Positions 42,362 through 57,800 of a stretch of 64,000 bases of DNA are shown piece by piece (the stretch's first letter is position 1; every line of letters starts with the position of its first letter). The notes under the pieces are model-generated. The model saw nothing but the letters and a program-made list of their open reading frames with translations. It did not search any database and was not told where the DNA came from. Made by a program: the position numbers and the translations under genes. The stretch is taken from positions 9,397,984 to 9,461,983 of the forward strand of contig NC_092564.1 in the NCBI RefSeq assembly GCF_037975245.1, written 5' to 3'. The stretch is from Apostichopus japonicus. Its lineage: Eukaryota; Echinodermata; Holothuroidea; Aspidochirotida; Stichopodidae.

Positions 42362-43125
42362 TATGAGTTCCTGTAGTTGATTAACAGTGACAAAATGGAC
42401 AGTTAAAAAGGTTCCTAATTGATCAACTTCAACAAAATGTTCAGTCAATGTGTTCCTGCAATTGATCAACGTCAACAAAATGGACAGTTGATGAGTTCCT
42501 CTACTTGGTCAACATCAACAAAACGAACAGTCAATGGGTACCTCTACTTGGTAGCGACAAAATGGACAGTTGATGAGTTCTTGTACTTTATCAACAGTGA
42601 CATAATTTACAGCCATTGGAATTCGCAATTGATCAACATCAATAAAATGGATCATTAACTGGTTCCTGTCCTTGATCAACATCAACAAAGTGAAATGTCA
42701 TGGGTACCTCTACTTGGTAGCAACAAAATGGATAGTTGATGAGTTCTTGTATTTGATCCACAGTGACAATATTTACAGTCAATGGATTCCTGCAATTGAT
42801 CAACATCCATAGAATGGATCATTAAATGGTTCCTGTCCTTGATCAACATCAACAAAGTGACCAGTCAGTGGGTCTGTCTACTTGCTGGCAACAAAATGTA
42901 CAATTGATGAGTTCCTGTACTTGATCAGCATCGACAAAATGGACAGTTAATGGGTCCTGCAGTTGACTTGTTCCGGTTGGCTTGTATTTTAGCTAGAAAC
43001 TGTACAACCAGTGGCCTAATTGAATTTATTAACATTCACAAACTATACAGCCAATTCGGTTGCATTTGATTAACAGTAAATATGTAACCTTGGTGGGTTC
43101 CTGAAGTTGATTAACTTGCTACAAA
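42362..43125. repeat. minisatellite downstream of ALG13
   Basis: Degenerate units of about 45-60 bp built on 'ttgatcaacatcaacaaaat', 'ggacagttgatgagttcctg' and variants such as 'atgggtacctctacttggta'. It probably lies in the ALG13 3' UTR; AATAAA occurs inside it at 42641. Confidence 0.88.
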
Positions 43126-45811
43126 ATGTACTGCCAATAAGAAATGAATTAAACTCAAGACTACTACAGCATATTGACATCTGACTCAAATACCACCTCT
43201 GTCGTGGGTGTATCATGATAATAGAGGAATATATTTCTAACTTACATCTACTTACCTTGTTGTGTTGTGTTTTTCTTACAAGAAAGACCATTTAACTTGC
43301 TTATTCAATGTGTTGGAGAGAACAGCTGAATCATAACATGATTGTCTTCATTTATTATGCAATATTGACAAATTTCAAATGTATGTAAGACATATCACCT
43401 TGATTTGAGGAGTCATATCGGAGTTACTACAAAACTTGACAAACGTATTTTCTCTGTACATTTGATCATGAACCCAGTAGGTGAATGTTTTTCATTAACA
43501 TGACACAGTTTATAGTGAAAAATTCTCCACCAATTAGGGTAATTTTTAATCATAAGAAAGAAAAATGATATTCTTTTACCAAAAAGGGGCACTTAATATG
43601 TTAAAAGGATTATCAGGAACCTCCCCCTTCCCCCCCACTTTCCCGTCCCCGGTTTAAACCGTTATTAAAACTAAGTCAGTCTTGTGTTTTAACGTTTCAT
43701 AATTGTGTTCTATCTCACCTCAAACTGGTTTCATTAATAACAGAATTAGAAAAGAAAAAGGTTTAACTCAAATGAAAAGAGATAAAAACAAAAATGTATT
43801 CATTATAGGTCTTACTCCCCAAATCACACACCAATCAAAATACAACATTGAAGCATTGATATTTCTTCGTTTTCGATGTATATTTCACATTTATTTTATT
43901 ACAAATAAGGAAGATTAGTACCAAATCATCTATTAATTTTTAAACCCCTTTTCTGCTTTTACGTTCAACCAACCCAATGTATGATGCTTCTGAATACAAT
44001 AATTCAAAAATGCCAACTTCCCAGAATATAACATATCCATCATTTTTGTTTTTGTTTTTCCGTTATTACGGTGTCTTTTAAGTTTGCTCTTCCTGGATGT
44101 ATTATTCGAAGCTGCTCGTTTTGTATTTTGTTATAAAATATAAGTACAACTACACTCCAACAACCTTCATTATGCCGCGTACTGAAGGTAAGGAAAGTGG
44201 GTTGACTTTGGCAGTGCTCAACACGAATGTTAAAACAATTGTTAATGCAATAATAATTTAATGAATTTGTAGAACCTACTTGAAAAGCCACTAAGACACA
44301 CAATTATCAACAAGTGCAATTGCCGAAAATTTTGTCTCACTTCATTTCTTTAACAGTCTTATTTCGATGTAAAGAATTCTAGCCAAATTTTCAGTCTCCA
44401 ATTGTCAAGGGAACAGAATATTTTTGGGACTAAATATGAAGTTGTTCGGCTTCACGTATAACCCGCCACACGACCGATTGTTTTGTCCAACCCTCGGCAT
44501 TAGCTATGCATTTACTGGCACGTACCGTAGTACACACACTGAACTAAGTTATACATGCATATGGAAGTAGATTCCTCAACTCAGTCAATTTGTCTCCAAA
44601 AATTAAGTCTTTAATTTCAATAACGAAGTTCAAAATATTTCTGATTAGAAAGTTTCAAAGCACACTTTATGGCCGCATTTATATAGTTAAATACTATACA
44701 GAAATGAACAATTTCGATAATGACCAAAAGCATTTCTACGTGTTTTTATTTCTAATTATAATAATATCCTACATTTTGTACTGATTATTGCATAATAATG
44801 TCTATAATAAAACTCAACTGACAAAAGCTACATATCTACAAGGCTTTTTTATGCTCTTTTAACAAATAACAAAATAAGTATTATGTACACACACAAAAAC
44901 AGAAACCATGTGTAGAAACCTTTTTTCAAGTTTTCTCCAAATTATTTAAAAAAAGAACAGCTGAGAAAGCAATAAATATTAAACAAAAACAAAAAACACA
45001 AAAGAAATACATAACATTTTGTTCATTTCAGTTGCTGAAGGATCGACAAATACTACTATTTTTTTTTTTGGCATTTCGTTAAAAATGCTTATTGTTTTTC
45101 AATGATTTGTGAAGAAAGTCAACATTTTAATGAATCACAGCGACGTTCCAGAGTCACTGTCTCGAAAATACTCTTGCGGCTTAATAGGGGGTAAAACTGT
45201 ACCCCAACATTCATACACTCAACGCATATTCTTTGAGTCTGATATGGTAGTTTGTGCATGTAAATTTTAACGTTTATTGATCATTTATAAATCATAAAAA
45301 AATAGTTACTTATTTAATCACTGACGTAATTATTATTCTCACAAAAGATCATAGACTACCAAAAATTACGATATGTAAATGATATTTAATTTGGACTTCT
45401 CAATTTCAAGGTATCCGTCTTCAATATTATGATATTTGTACTGCATGATTATGTCTTGTATATTCGTCTACGCCTTTCAGTTACAATCCCCACCCCCATT
45501 TAACTTAGGCCTATTTTAAATGAATTATTTTGTTGCATGTTCCCCCGCAAATTTCCCCGCAAAAGAGAATATGTCAACTTCAAACATTATTTGTTTTGAC
45601 AGGATACAATTTGAATCAATTTCTATGATCTTCTTCTCTTTGGTTGTTCTCCTACCCCCCCCCCTCCCCATATATTTTGTGGGGTGAAGAGATGTTATAG
45701 AGAACGTGTACTCTCTGAACTAGATGGAACTACCATAAAACATTTTCGTTTTTGACCGTAAAATGAAAAAATCTTTGTCACTGCTTTGAGTTGCGTTAAT
45801 TAGGTCTATAC
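43126..45811. other. no gene seen
   Basis: AT-rich DNA between the ends of ALG13 and the TSP1/EGF gene (convergent). The 3' end of the latter should lie here or the model ends earlier, but no exon was recognised with confidence. Confidence 0.45.
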
Positions 45812-45876
45812 CACAGCACATTGAATGATGGTACCCCAACTGGACCCAATCGCGACCCGATGTACTAAGGTGTACT
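45812..45876 (-). CDS. TSP1/EGF gene exon 11, end of EMI-like domain (tentative)
   Basis: 65 nt, acceptor-like ATGTACATAG, donor GTATAGAC, phase 2 in and 1 out. Encodes [20 protein letters not shown] then CG. The 'Y...MCCG' end fits the CC-x-G finish of EMI domains. The splice sites are weak, so this exon is less sure than the others. Confidence 0.45.
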
Positions 45877-48800
45877 CTATGTACATTCCACAGCACACAC
45901 ACCCCATTCAATTCTCTCCCTCATCCCTCACCCCAATCCTCATCTCATCCCAACGCCTCACCCTATCCCAATAGTGTTCACCAGCAAGGGCGTAGGAACC
46001 GGGAGGTTGGGAGGGTGCCAGCCCCCCCCCCCTCAGTGAAAAATGTGGAGGGGTGGAAGTATCATTCCGCCCCCCCCCCCGCTTCGCAAGTCAGAAAACC
46101 CCTTTTTCATTTCCAAATGAGAAAAAAATCTCATTTGGAGCACCAAATTGCATCTAAGGCCTGGTGAAAATACAAAATTAAGTTTACAAAATGGAGTGGG
46201 TGTTGAAGTGTGCTATATTGCACCAAATTGCATCTGAGGCTACCTGGAAATGAAAAAAATTCCAAAGGGAAGGGGGACACCCCCTCCCCTTAGACCCCTC
46301 CCCAGGCCGGCCATCAGTCTTCAGCCCCCCCCCCCCACTCAAAAGTACCATCCTACGCCACTGTTCACCAGTATCGTTGTCGTCCGTTATCACCATGGTT
46401 ACAGTTCTCATCACCTGGGGCATTGCTCTGGTGTATCATGCCGCCCTCTGAATCCAAGCATTTTCAAGTATGTTCTGACTCAGAGTCTGTTTATAGCTCC
46501 ATGGTTTAACACACTTTCCTCGTGTCCCTTTCACCTCTCTTTGTCTCGATCGATAGGGTTAGCAATGTCTGATATTTATTGAGATTGGTAGATCGCTCCG
46601 TTTGGTGACGTATATAACATTTTGAAATTTATTCATTTTATTTTGCAAAATGCATAGTGTGCAAACTTTGCGATGTGATATGTGGCACAATGACACATAA
46701 CTGCCAAATCTGTGTTTCATTGTTTCTTACTAAATGCAATAAGAATCACTCCATAGTTGAATCAATTCTGAAGAAATCAATTGATCATACTTTTCCAACA
46801 AACCCTAAAAACCCGCCACACAGTTGAATGATTTTCCAAAGTTAAATAATCATTTCAACTTTACAGGGACAAAAAAAAAAATACTTGTAGTGGTGTAGAA
46901 CATATATATGACATTACAGCTTATTGCGCAATGCTCTCATCCAAAATAGAGTGAACACATTAAAGTGGCTTTCTCTGAAGCTGGGCGTTGGATTAATTCG
47001 CTTCGTTTCCCAAGCTCAGTATAATGCTTTATGTTTTATGTTTAACTTCGAGATTCCTTAAAGGTACAATACTTCTCTGTCTCGCAATGTTCACATTTTG
47101 TGGCGCTATTCTTCAATCATTATGTGGAACGGTTGCAACATATCATCATTTACAACAACTATAGTTCAAGGTAAGATTAATCTCGCGGGATCTGTCAATA
47201 TAAACGTTAATGCAGCATTTGTTTGAAGGTGTTCATTAAATTGGTGGTCAAAATAAGCTGTTAGTTTCCTTGTCATCCACGGTTTGCACATCGGTATGAA
47301 GCTTTATACGTTGCTCGGTATGCTATCGTATACTCCAACCTGTAGTGAAGAAACACAGAGGTAAACATCAATGTTTATGAAGCCGGGGAGCAACCATGCA
47401 TACATCTGGGGAACTCAACCATCCCCCCCCCACCCCCTCCTCCCTATAAAATCAGTGGGTCATTTGGGAGAGAGGTAAATTTGATCCTTACTTACCCCTG
47501 CACCCCCACACATCACAACAACTAATTTAATATAATATATATCTAAATAAAGCATATTATTACGAACCTCTGAGAATTACACCTTTGGTATCCAAATGGA
47601 CCACATGGTATCTGAATGCTTCGTATAACTGGCTTAACATAGCTAGTTTGTATCCGTTGATTGTGAAGCTCTAAAGGACACCACGCCTTACCCCTGTGAA
47701 AACAAACAGAATAATGAAATGTGACATTTGGCATACTAGAAATCCTATACCTCAGTTGCTCTATTTCTTTTCCTTCCTCCAGTTTGTTTTCGTTTTTAAC
47801 TCTACCAGAACCAACGGCGTCGAGAAACAGATTGTGTCTTTATCTCGTACTTCCTCGGGCGTCTACTTCACCACGTAGATCCCCCCCCCCCCCAACCCCA
47901 ATTTCCCCTTGTGAGACCTGAGATGTCCATCGCTACTATGTACAGTGTGTTGTGGGTATTGACCGTAGCTGTATGTTTTGACTGTACACTAGTGTCTAAT
48001 TACCGACGATAGCAAGCTGTGTGTGTATTTTCTGGGATCGATGGTGGTGTCTAACACTTCTGTAATACACCTCATTCTAAACTAGGTCAGATTACCGGCA
48101 TGAGACGTTTCTTTGTGCGCAAGTCTTCACACCCTTTAAAGCAGGCCGAAATGATTTGAATCGCACTAGTACAATGTCCAAGGACAATGAGACTCACCCG
48201 GAAGATCCTCTGGCCTGAGAATTGGCGGCAAATGACTTGGGTACGCATCTGTTATGGCCTACACACGTCATAGATGGTGAGCATCCACGTGGGCACTTAG
48301 CTGAGGAACATGAATATGATTAACCTCGTGTCATTTTACATTTTATAGATATATAATTCATCACGATTATATTATATCCGTAGGGTGGGGAAGGGGGAAG
48401 CGGTGAAGGGGGAAGGGGGAAAGGGGAAGGATTGATTCCAATGTATTTTCCATTATGCATTAAAAGGATTTCGGAGAAACCAATGTTACTCTCATTATTA
48501 CGCGAAAGTCATGAACGATTCTATCGTTAGTGTCTATAGTGAGCATATGGCTATGTCTACCTCACTGTTACATCGCAAAACAGAAATCTGACAATCGGAT
48601 TTTTGCTTTTACCATCGAGTAGAGAGATCTAAACTATTCTACTCTAATCTAATCTAATGTTATTCAATCTAATAATCAACAAGGATTGTAATTAGTGATC
48701 AATACAAATACGTTAAAGGCAATTTGGTTTGCTAGATAACAGTGACCTTTGGGGGAAGTATAATGAATTAAATTAACGGAATTTGCAGCCACATTTTCCG

Positions 48801-51800
48801 GTCTAATATTCATTCTTGACATGCTTGCCTGGTAGAATATTTCTCTATCATGACCCTGGCAAAATTTTCAGTCAAGTTTCAGATTATAGGCCGACCGTTA
48901 TAGGCCAAAAAAAACTTTGTTATATATTATAGACCAGCACTACATTATCAGTAGATATAACATTTCAATACCACTCTTGGGTTTTGAGGGATTATTCTTT
49001 AAACACCTAAACCTCATCAAGTGAAGTGACTGAATTACTAAGTTTAAGCCACACCAAATAAAGTCACACCCAGCTCTCAGGCAACGCAAACAAGGTTAGA
49101 GTTTTGTGATGTCAAATAAACATGAATATTTGCAATGTATTGTGACTTGTGATCAAGGGCGGCGGAACCGGGGGGCACAAGGGGCACGTGCCCCCCCCCC
49201 ACTTTTCCTCAGGTTAAAAATGTGCCCTTTTTCTACATAAAAATTGAGGTATCTCAAGTTAGCAAGAGGCCAGGGAACCAGAATGAACACTCGGGAAGGG
49301 CCGTTTCCGGCCATCTAAGGGGTTTGTAAAACCAAAAATTTTCTTGTACGCTTCGCGCCAACTGATGGTGGCGCTCCGCTCAGATAGTCGTGCACACAAT
49401 TTTGCAAGACCTGGCTACGCCCCTGACTTTTAATGAATTTCTGTGGGTCAAACTCAGAGCTATTTCGAATGGAAAAAAAATTGTTAACATATTAACAAGA
49501 AATAAACTCTTATTCGGAAGATTCCTACATTAGCAACTAGCATGATTTCACCTCATTTTGTCTCAAAAGAAAACTTGTTCCTTGTTTCCCAATTTGCGTA
49601 TTGGATATTGCAGTGCTAGTATGCATATTTTCCTTGAGGAGGGGGGGGGGGCGTTGATGGAGTGATGTGTATACTTAAATAAGATAATACAATAAGAGTT
49701 CTAAAGGGTACTAAATATAAGGCTGCATCAGTCGAATCGAATTTCTGCAAAGTGCCCTTTGATGTCGGTGCCCCCCCCCCCCCCAGATTAAAAGTGCTTC
49801 CGCCGCCCTTGCTTGTGATGCATGGATCCAGCTGAATATTTGACAAGTTTGAAAAGTATAGTAACAAACGAAACAGAACAGATAGATAATTTCTACTAAA
49901 AGTAAAATATTTTGCCGGGCTTTAAGTATCATCACGTATAACCTTCTGCGTAAAGCCATCCTTTAAGCAAAAACAGCATCGTTTATAATTTTGTAGAGAA
50001 TCGTATGATAATTTTATGGTGTTATTGTCTATAAACAAGCAATGTTCAATTAAAAAGACCCCAAACCATAATGATAAAGGTAACAATTGTCATAGTGAAA
50101 CTTGAAAATAGTTTAACTTAATTTGTGAGATTCAGAATTATCCAAAACATAGCCTTTCATGTAGTAATTATTAAGATTATTTTATTATTTTGTATAATTT
50201 TTTTCTTGTTGCCTTATCAATACAAAACAACCTGGGAAACTTTCTCATACATCATCCCATAATGAGATCATACATTGATTTGTTAATTTAGTATAGTAAC
50301 AAAGCTAAATTTAAAAAAAAAATCTCCAAGTTTAGAGTTTATATAACACATCTCTCTTAAATTTTTATAGGGAATTTTACCAATTTATTATTTAGATACG
50401 AATTTGAGGAGGTATATACAAAGATATATAAGGCTGCAATAAATACTTGAAATATGAAAAAAAAGAGCGCAAAATTATTTGTTCGAGATGGTTTATATAA
50501 TACGGAGGAACGGAAAAAGATTATGAATTTATTGGAAAATAAACTTGGAAAGATGAAGTCGGAATATGAATATGTGAGCTTTTGAATAATTTTAAACTGA
50601 ATGAATTATGATGATGGACAGAAATCGTCAAACACAAATAATTTTTAAAAAAAACAAGAAACTGTGGATTTTCAATGATTACGAGCAAGGTTATTTAATC
50701 TACCAAGTCCACTTTTGCAACAAGTTGTCGAGTGGTAATACTATATCCAACACAATGCCTGTATTTCCCAAACTGAAGCCAATATATACAAACACGGATT
50801 TTCAAGAACCAAGCCAAACGGTTATGAAAGTTTCCACATTTTCTTGACTTTTTGAGGTGACAATTTTGATCATGTGACACTAATGAAGCACCACGCAAAT
50901 AATTTTATATATTTTTTCGTCTTTTTTAAATAATTGCACAAAATTCGTATTGAATGGACATTGGAAATACGCTTTGTAAGTAAGTATTTGAAAGATTAGT
51001 AAAAGAAAAAAGAAAATGTTAAAAATTCAAATAAATGTTGGTTTATTATGTTGCGGTGTTAAATTAAATATGAGCATGCATAAATAAATAAACTATGAGT
51101 TTCAAGTTAATGTAGAAAATATGTGATTATTATTATTTTTCATGCTGCTGAATAGAAGTAATTGTGCATACATGGAATACGACTTTTTGCGGTACGTATT
51201 TAAAAAAGTGATCAGAATAAACAACTATATGAGGAAAACATGAAATTGCTTAAAGAGCTTCAGCTTGGTCTGATACCCGGTGGGAGGTGATTCTCTTCAT
51301 AAACGCCATAATTTTGTGGTAATAAACTAATTTCATGTGGGTTGTATATGTTCCACCATATTGCCATAACAACCAAATATTTCCCGCGTAAAACTTTCAC
51401 AATTTAATTGTCAAGTTGAATATAGATATTTTCGTTTGCGTCAAAAGTGACATTTCACTGCTTTATTGTGTTTTTTCTTGCTTTGTTTTGTCTGGTCCTT
51501 CTTTCAAGTGGAGCAATTCTACTCCTTCCAGTTTTTTTTAACAAAATAGTCACATATTTCCAAATTTGACAGGTTGACATGTGTGTTATGATTGATATGG
51601 TGACGTCAAAGAATTTTTCTAAAACATTACAGTACCCCCGTTATGAAATAGACCAATTAATACTCATGAATAATACATTCATGTGCCAATTAGAAGCAGG
51701 TCGGACGTAATTGGATATATGATTTGATAATCAAGAAGGGGTATATATACACCGGTACTATATATAACCCTGATTCGACTATAGAATTCGACGGCGAAGG

Positions 51801-54800
51801 AGAAATGAAAAAATAGTCGTTTGATCTTACCGACAGAACTATGAAGGTATTGCAAATATCTAATATTTCCATTTATGGCATGCCAACTAAACGAGGCTAC
51901 TTAAAGCTACTGTATCATGTATGCATAGGTCTATATACGTCTATGTACCTCAGACTACATAACCACGATAACTATATATATATAGAAGGGAGTTCCCACT
52001 GGGTATCTCGTCGGTGATAATACTTACATTTTTGGCAAAATGCTCCAGTATAAGCCTTTGGGCATTTGCACCTATCTGCTCCTACACATGTACCGCCATT
52101 CCTGCATCTCGCTCTGCAGTATCCTGTAGCAAAACCACGTGATCATTGAGCGTGCGCTCAAAATCTTTCCTCTTAATGGTAACGTGTGCAAATGATTATA
52201 TGAGAATGATGGAAGGATTTGCAAAGAGAGCGAGCACCAAGAAAAAATGGAAAGATTATGATTAAAAGAATTTATGAAGCACATTGATTCTGGGAGGTAA
52301 ACATAAAAAATGTGATGTATCTCTTTTTCTTCCTATTTTTTTTTCTCGTATTTTCTTGTTATGATTTGATTTTGTTTAATGGTTTCCACATATAGGAAAT
52401 ATCGGCTGATAACAACTTAGATTCTTGCTTGAAGTGGAACTAAAAAGTGTTTCTCTTGAATTTTGTTTTCGATCAAAATCAATGTGCTTCTCTAAACTAA
52501 TGACATTAACATGAACGTGACTGATTTAATGAAGAACAAAAACATATACATAACTAACAAATACCGAATTTTATTAAATCTGGTCGAGATTTGTTAAAGA
52601 CAGACCAGGTTTTTTTTACTACTGGTAAGTCGGTGCATGATACATATAAGATGTGTGCACTAGAAGGTAGCGATGTTTGGAGTATCGATATTATGACGTC
52701 ATAGAAAAAAATTAAAATTAAAAAACATCATAAACAAACCTTGTGATGTTTTCTGAAACTTTCGGTAAACTGTCCAAGAAGAAATTGTGTTTTATCGGTG
52801 TATAATGTTTACTTTCGAAAGAATAAATTTATCTCCACTGCGTCTCGACTTCAGATTGTTCAATAGATCACTGTGTGATATGTGGTGAACTGTTTGTTTT
52901 CATTTTGTTTCATAAACGGAAACATGGGAACTGAGAAACTCTTCGCTTTAGGATTGAGACTAAAATGACATACTGACGGTCATACTAAGACAAGAAAACT
53001 TATTGTTTCAAAGTCTTAGATGACTATAGGGACAATATTTATCAAACACATTCTCTATCAGACTGACTTAAGACAACGAATATAACGTTTGACTGTTATT
53101 TCCCAAAAATCCACGCAATAAATATATCTACAAAGCAATTACTTTGTTCAAACGAAACTGACAATGGCATATGGCAACGGAGAAGAAGAAGTGAATGCCC
53201 AACAAGAATACAATATAATTTCAGACAAATACTTATACTTAACGTATATACGTACATAAAACGGTCAGAGCAAAACTGTTATACCTGCACCGTCCTGACA
53301 CTAACCACGTGACACACAGAGAGCCCCCTGACATGCGACACGTACCCAATCACGTGACATAGAGATGGAGAGACTTTACCCCCATCGCCGTGACAACCAT
53401 ATCATGCAATGTTAATAACAATAATTTCTCCCAATACCCCCAAAAAGCGTTCGCGGAGTATATTCAGGCCTAATTGTTTTGAGAATTTTAAGTTACTTTT
53501 CGAACAAGCTTTAAGTCATGCTTCGAAAAAAATTATGCATATTAACGACCATAAATTAATGTTCACGTGATAGTACTATATATTTTACAATCATTTGTGT
53601 TTTAAACCCTCTAATTTGATCCAATGCGCCACAACCCAGTTGGTAAAAAAAAACAATGTTAATAGCTAGACCACAGTTTAATTCTGTATGAAACACCCCT
53701 AGACACATCATTCTGATTATTTTGGCTAACTATATACATTTTTATGTTATATTTCCTATTAGCATATGCACGAACTATGCCAGGCCAGTAGCAGACGAAT
53801 TGGAAGGAGTGAAGCAACGTTTTGCTTTTTTTTTCTCGAAAATGGGTTTGATGGCATTGTCTACACTACTTTTTTTTTGGTGGGGGGGGGGGGTGGTAGG
53901 TAGTGTTAATAGCGCTTCGGTTAGTAAGACATTGTACTTACCGATTTCACACCGTGGACCGCGGTATGCTGGTGGACATCTGCAATAATCGGGTCTTATG
54001 CACTGTCCTCCATTTTCGCACCCCAACAAGCATTGTGCTATATAATGACCAAGGAGAAGCAAATAATATGCGGTTTATACATTTTTGTTAAACACAAAAT
54101 CGTAGACAATATGAAAACCAAGCACTCGGTGATGACATGAATATTTGTATTCCATGTAGCATTATAAGAAAAACAATGGTGGGTACGAAAAATCTAAATT
54201 TGCTGACCGGGATGTCGTCTTGTAGTTTAAGACGACTGTAAAATTACGGTCGTCTTCTTTTGTTATTAAATAGTTTGAGGGCGCTCGTCCTGTGAACTGT
54301 ACATGCCCGAGTATCTGTTCGCTCGTTCATGGAGTAAAATTCCATTTGTGTACACTAGAAGGTAGCGATGTTTATCGATATTATGACGTCATAGAATAAA
54401 ATATAAAAATGAAAAACATCCATTTGTTGTACAAGTACAATTCGACCAGTGTACTAAAACCATTTTAAACTGGGATCTTAACAAGACTAACAAAGACACT
54501 GACTCGATCCTTGATGATTCAAGAACAATGTGAGATAAGAATGGTATAGCTAAAAATATGTTTAGTCTGAAACTTTCCCCCGTGTTCTTACGTGTGCTAC
54601 AATCGATTCCTTCGTAACCTGCTGGGCACTGGCACTTATCAGGTCCAATACATCGGCCACCGTTTTGACATGGAAGAGTGCATGTCGCTGTAAGAAAACA
54701 AAATAGCGCCACCATATAATCAACTTTCGTAAAGTTTTTACTTTTCATGTCTTTTTATTCGACGGAGAGCTATCGATACAAAATGTGATGGCTAAAACAC

Positions 54801-57800
54801 GATGAAGGTACTAAAGGAATAACTATCTACCCTTCCCATCCCAATCCCCCCCCCCCTCTCCACCTCTCTCTCTCTCAAACACACACACACACTCCAGACA
54901 AACCAAAAGCTAATAATTATGACCTAACTTAATGACTTAACTTTACTCAAGGTTATGAAGGCAACTGCATTGCCCATCCGTCTCTATCTCTTTCACGCAC
55001 ACGAAAGAGAGTCTGGTATCTCACAATTGATTGTTCCCGAACATTTTAACTCGTACGTTGTCCCTGTTAAATGAAAGTAGCTATTGTTACTGTTACGTAC
55101 CTAATTCACATCTGAAACCATGGAAACCTGCTTGGCACTGACATCGATTGCCAGACGTACATTCCGCACCGTTTTGGCACTGTGGTGTACAACGCCCTGT
55201 AAAATAAAAGCAAATGAATTGTGTGAATATATGTGTGTTTCCTTTGTTTCCTTGGTTTCTTTTTGTTTTTTTTGTAATTTGTGGTATGCTTTGATTGTAC
55301 CAATTATCAGAAAACATAGCCACGACAGTACGATACACCATGGTTTATATCCTAAACACACCCTCACACTACTGTCAAAGCAGGAACCAGTTCCACGAAA
55401 CAAACTACACTGCGTTGAAGTTAGCAGCGGTTTTAATGGAAGAGCACTGATCTGTTTTCTGTCGACATGATTAACTGTTTCGATAATAGTGATCGTATCT
55501 TGGTCCGATTACAGTACGTTGCAGTCAATGGCAAGTAATTCCTATCTTTACACATTCAGTGTCACATGCATGCGAGTCGGACACCTGTACTTATCTTAGG
55601 ACTTAGGAATAATAAAGACTTAGGACTTAGGAATAATAAAGACCGTTCTGTAACAGGTGGAGAGCTCTTATAGTGTATTCGAGGGCATGTATATATAACC
55701 TCTGCGACTGCTATAAGTTGGAAGTAGCCTATAGCAAGTTTAGGCAGTCGACTTAACCAACTAGGCATACTGTTTCTAATGTTAGCCTTAAGTAACAGTT
55801 TATCAGTTTAATATTTATTGTATAGTGTTTTCTTTCTCACGGCTTACTGACATTTCCATGTTCAAAGAAAACAATTCAAGTATGCCCCTAAAGGACGGAC
55901 TTATCAGTGGTTACCCGAGTCTAGAAATCAAATCACTATATAATGTTATTATTATTATTATCAAAAGCAAAGAGTTAATCTTGTCTTTAAGTGAAAAACA
56001 CTGTTTACTTTAATTGATATGTAAGGAATTTCAAGTACCCTGGAGAAATAAGTCAATTGATATTAAGAGGACTTTTAGCATACATAAAACACTTGTTAAA
56101 TACTGCCAGCTATTAAATCACTTGAGGATGGAGGGGGCGGGGATACAAAAGGTCTACTTTCCGGTCAGAGTTCCTTCTCCTTTCCGGTCAGAGTTCCCTT
56201 CTTTTCTTGTCTTCAATTTGAAGCAATAACTGTCGACAATATTTAGGAGCTACATCAATATCATGACAGATATAACCCACATAACCACTGCTGTAAGTGA
56301 CGATACAGAGAGACAGAGGGGCGGGATGTGCGTAGGGAGCGTGATTATCATTAAGGTTTGTCTCGATATTTAATTATTTGCATATAGTATTCCTATAGAA
56401 CATTTCAAACTAGTTTTTTTTTCTTCAGTAAAGCAATGTCAAAACAAAAAACACCCGACACCACCCCCATCGTCTGGTTTGCGTGATGTCTGAAAACGTT
56501 TACAGAGCTAGTCGTCTCAATTTGAGATTGTAGTAATTGTAGAAGACTATAATGAGGTACATTATAAGTTAAATATATCGGCAAGAAATTCTTTTCAGCT
56601 ACTAGTGTACGCTGATTGAAGTATAGCATGATAGGCTGGTCAAATCTTTTAATGGAAAACAACGTTTCGAGCACTGCTTCAACGGTATCACCCTTTGGGG
56701 ATGGGGAGGGGTGGAGGGAGGGGGAGGGACTACTATACATGCTACGTGTGTAATGACTTGAACGATGTTACATTTCAACGTGACTTACGTGAGCAGTACG
56801 GCTGGTAGGTACCTTCAGGGCATCTGCATATGTTATTTCCTAAGCAAATACCTTCGTTCCTGCACTGTGGGTTACAAGTCTCTGTATATAAGAAGATAAA
56901 ATGTTTGTTCATCCAATGTTTGTTGTAATTAGTCATGTAAGATTACCTTTGTCCTATTGATGGGTGGTTTACAAAGGTCAAACTAAATCAAACATTCGGC
57001 CTATACTATCTGAACACCAATGTAAAATTACAATGCAAAAAAAAACGGTACTCTTTTATTAACAATATGATGACATGCATGGACGAACGAAAGCAATGCC
57101 GTTGATAAGGGATTTGACAAAGGTACAAACCAATCAAATCTCACTGCCAGACACTTTTTCTTATTCTGCAATAATAGTAAGCCCGCCGCATGCCTTATGA
57201 GAATTATGAGAATTACTATGTCTAACATGGTCTATATGTATAAAATATACGAATAAATACACACAACTGTGATCAACATTTGAACTACAAAATCATGACC
57301 TATCTTGAAAGTGACCAACATGCCTGCTATAAATCTTTCCACTTATCACAACATTGCTTGCAGTGTATCGGTGTATGTATTAATGTAACATTCATACTAA
57401 TGAATACTTTACTCATACTTTTGTACTCGTACCCATACTGTTGTACTCGTACCCATACTGCTGTACTCGTACCCATACTGTTGTACTCGTACCCATACTG
57501 TTGTACTCGTACCCATACTGTTGTACTCGTACCCATACTGTTGTACTCGTACCCATACTGTTGTACTCGTACCCATACTGTTGTACTCGTACCCATACTG
57601 TTGTACTCGTACCCATACTTTTGTACTCGTACCCATACTGTTGTACTCGTACCCATACTGTTGTACTCGTACCCATACTTTTGTACTCGTACCCATACTG
57701 TTGTATTCTTACCCATACTGTTGTACTCGTACCCATACTGTTGTACTCGTACTTATACTGTTGTACTCATAATCACACTGTTGTAATCGTACCCATACTG

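Noticed and set aside
45170-45220. Possible terminal exon of the TSP1/EGF gene after CCTATTAAG
   Set aside because: Only a few codons before a stop, no similarity; phase fit alone is too weak.
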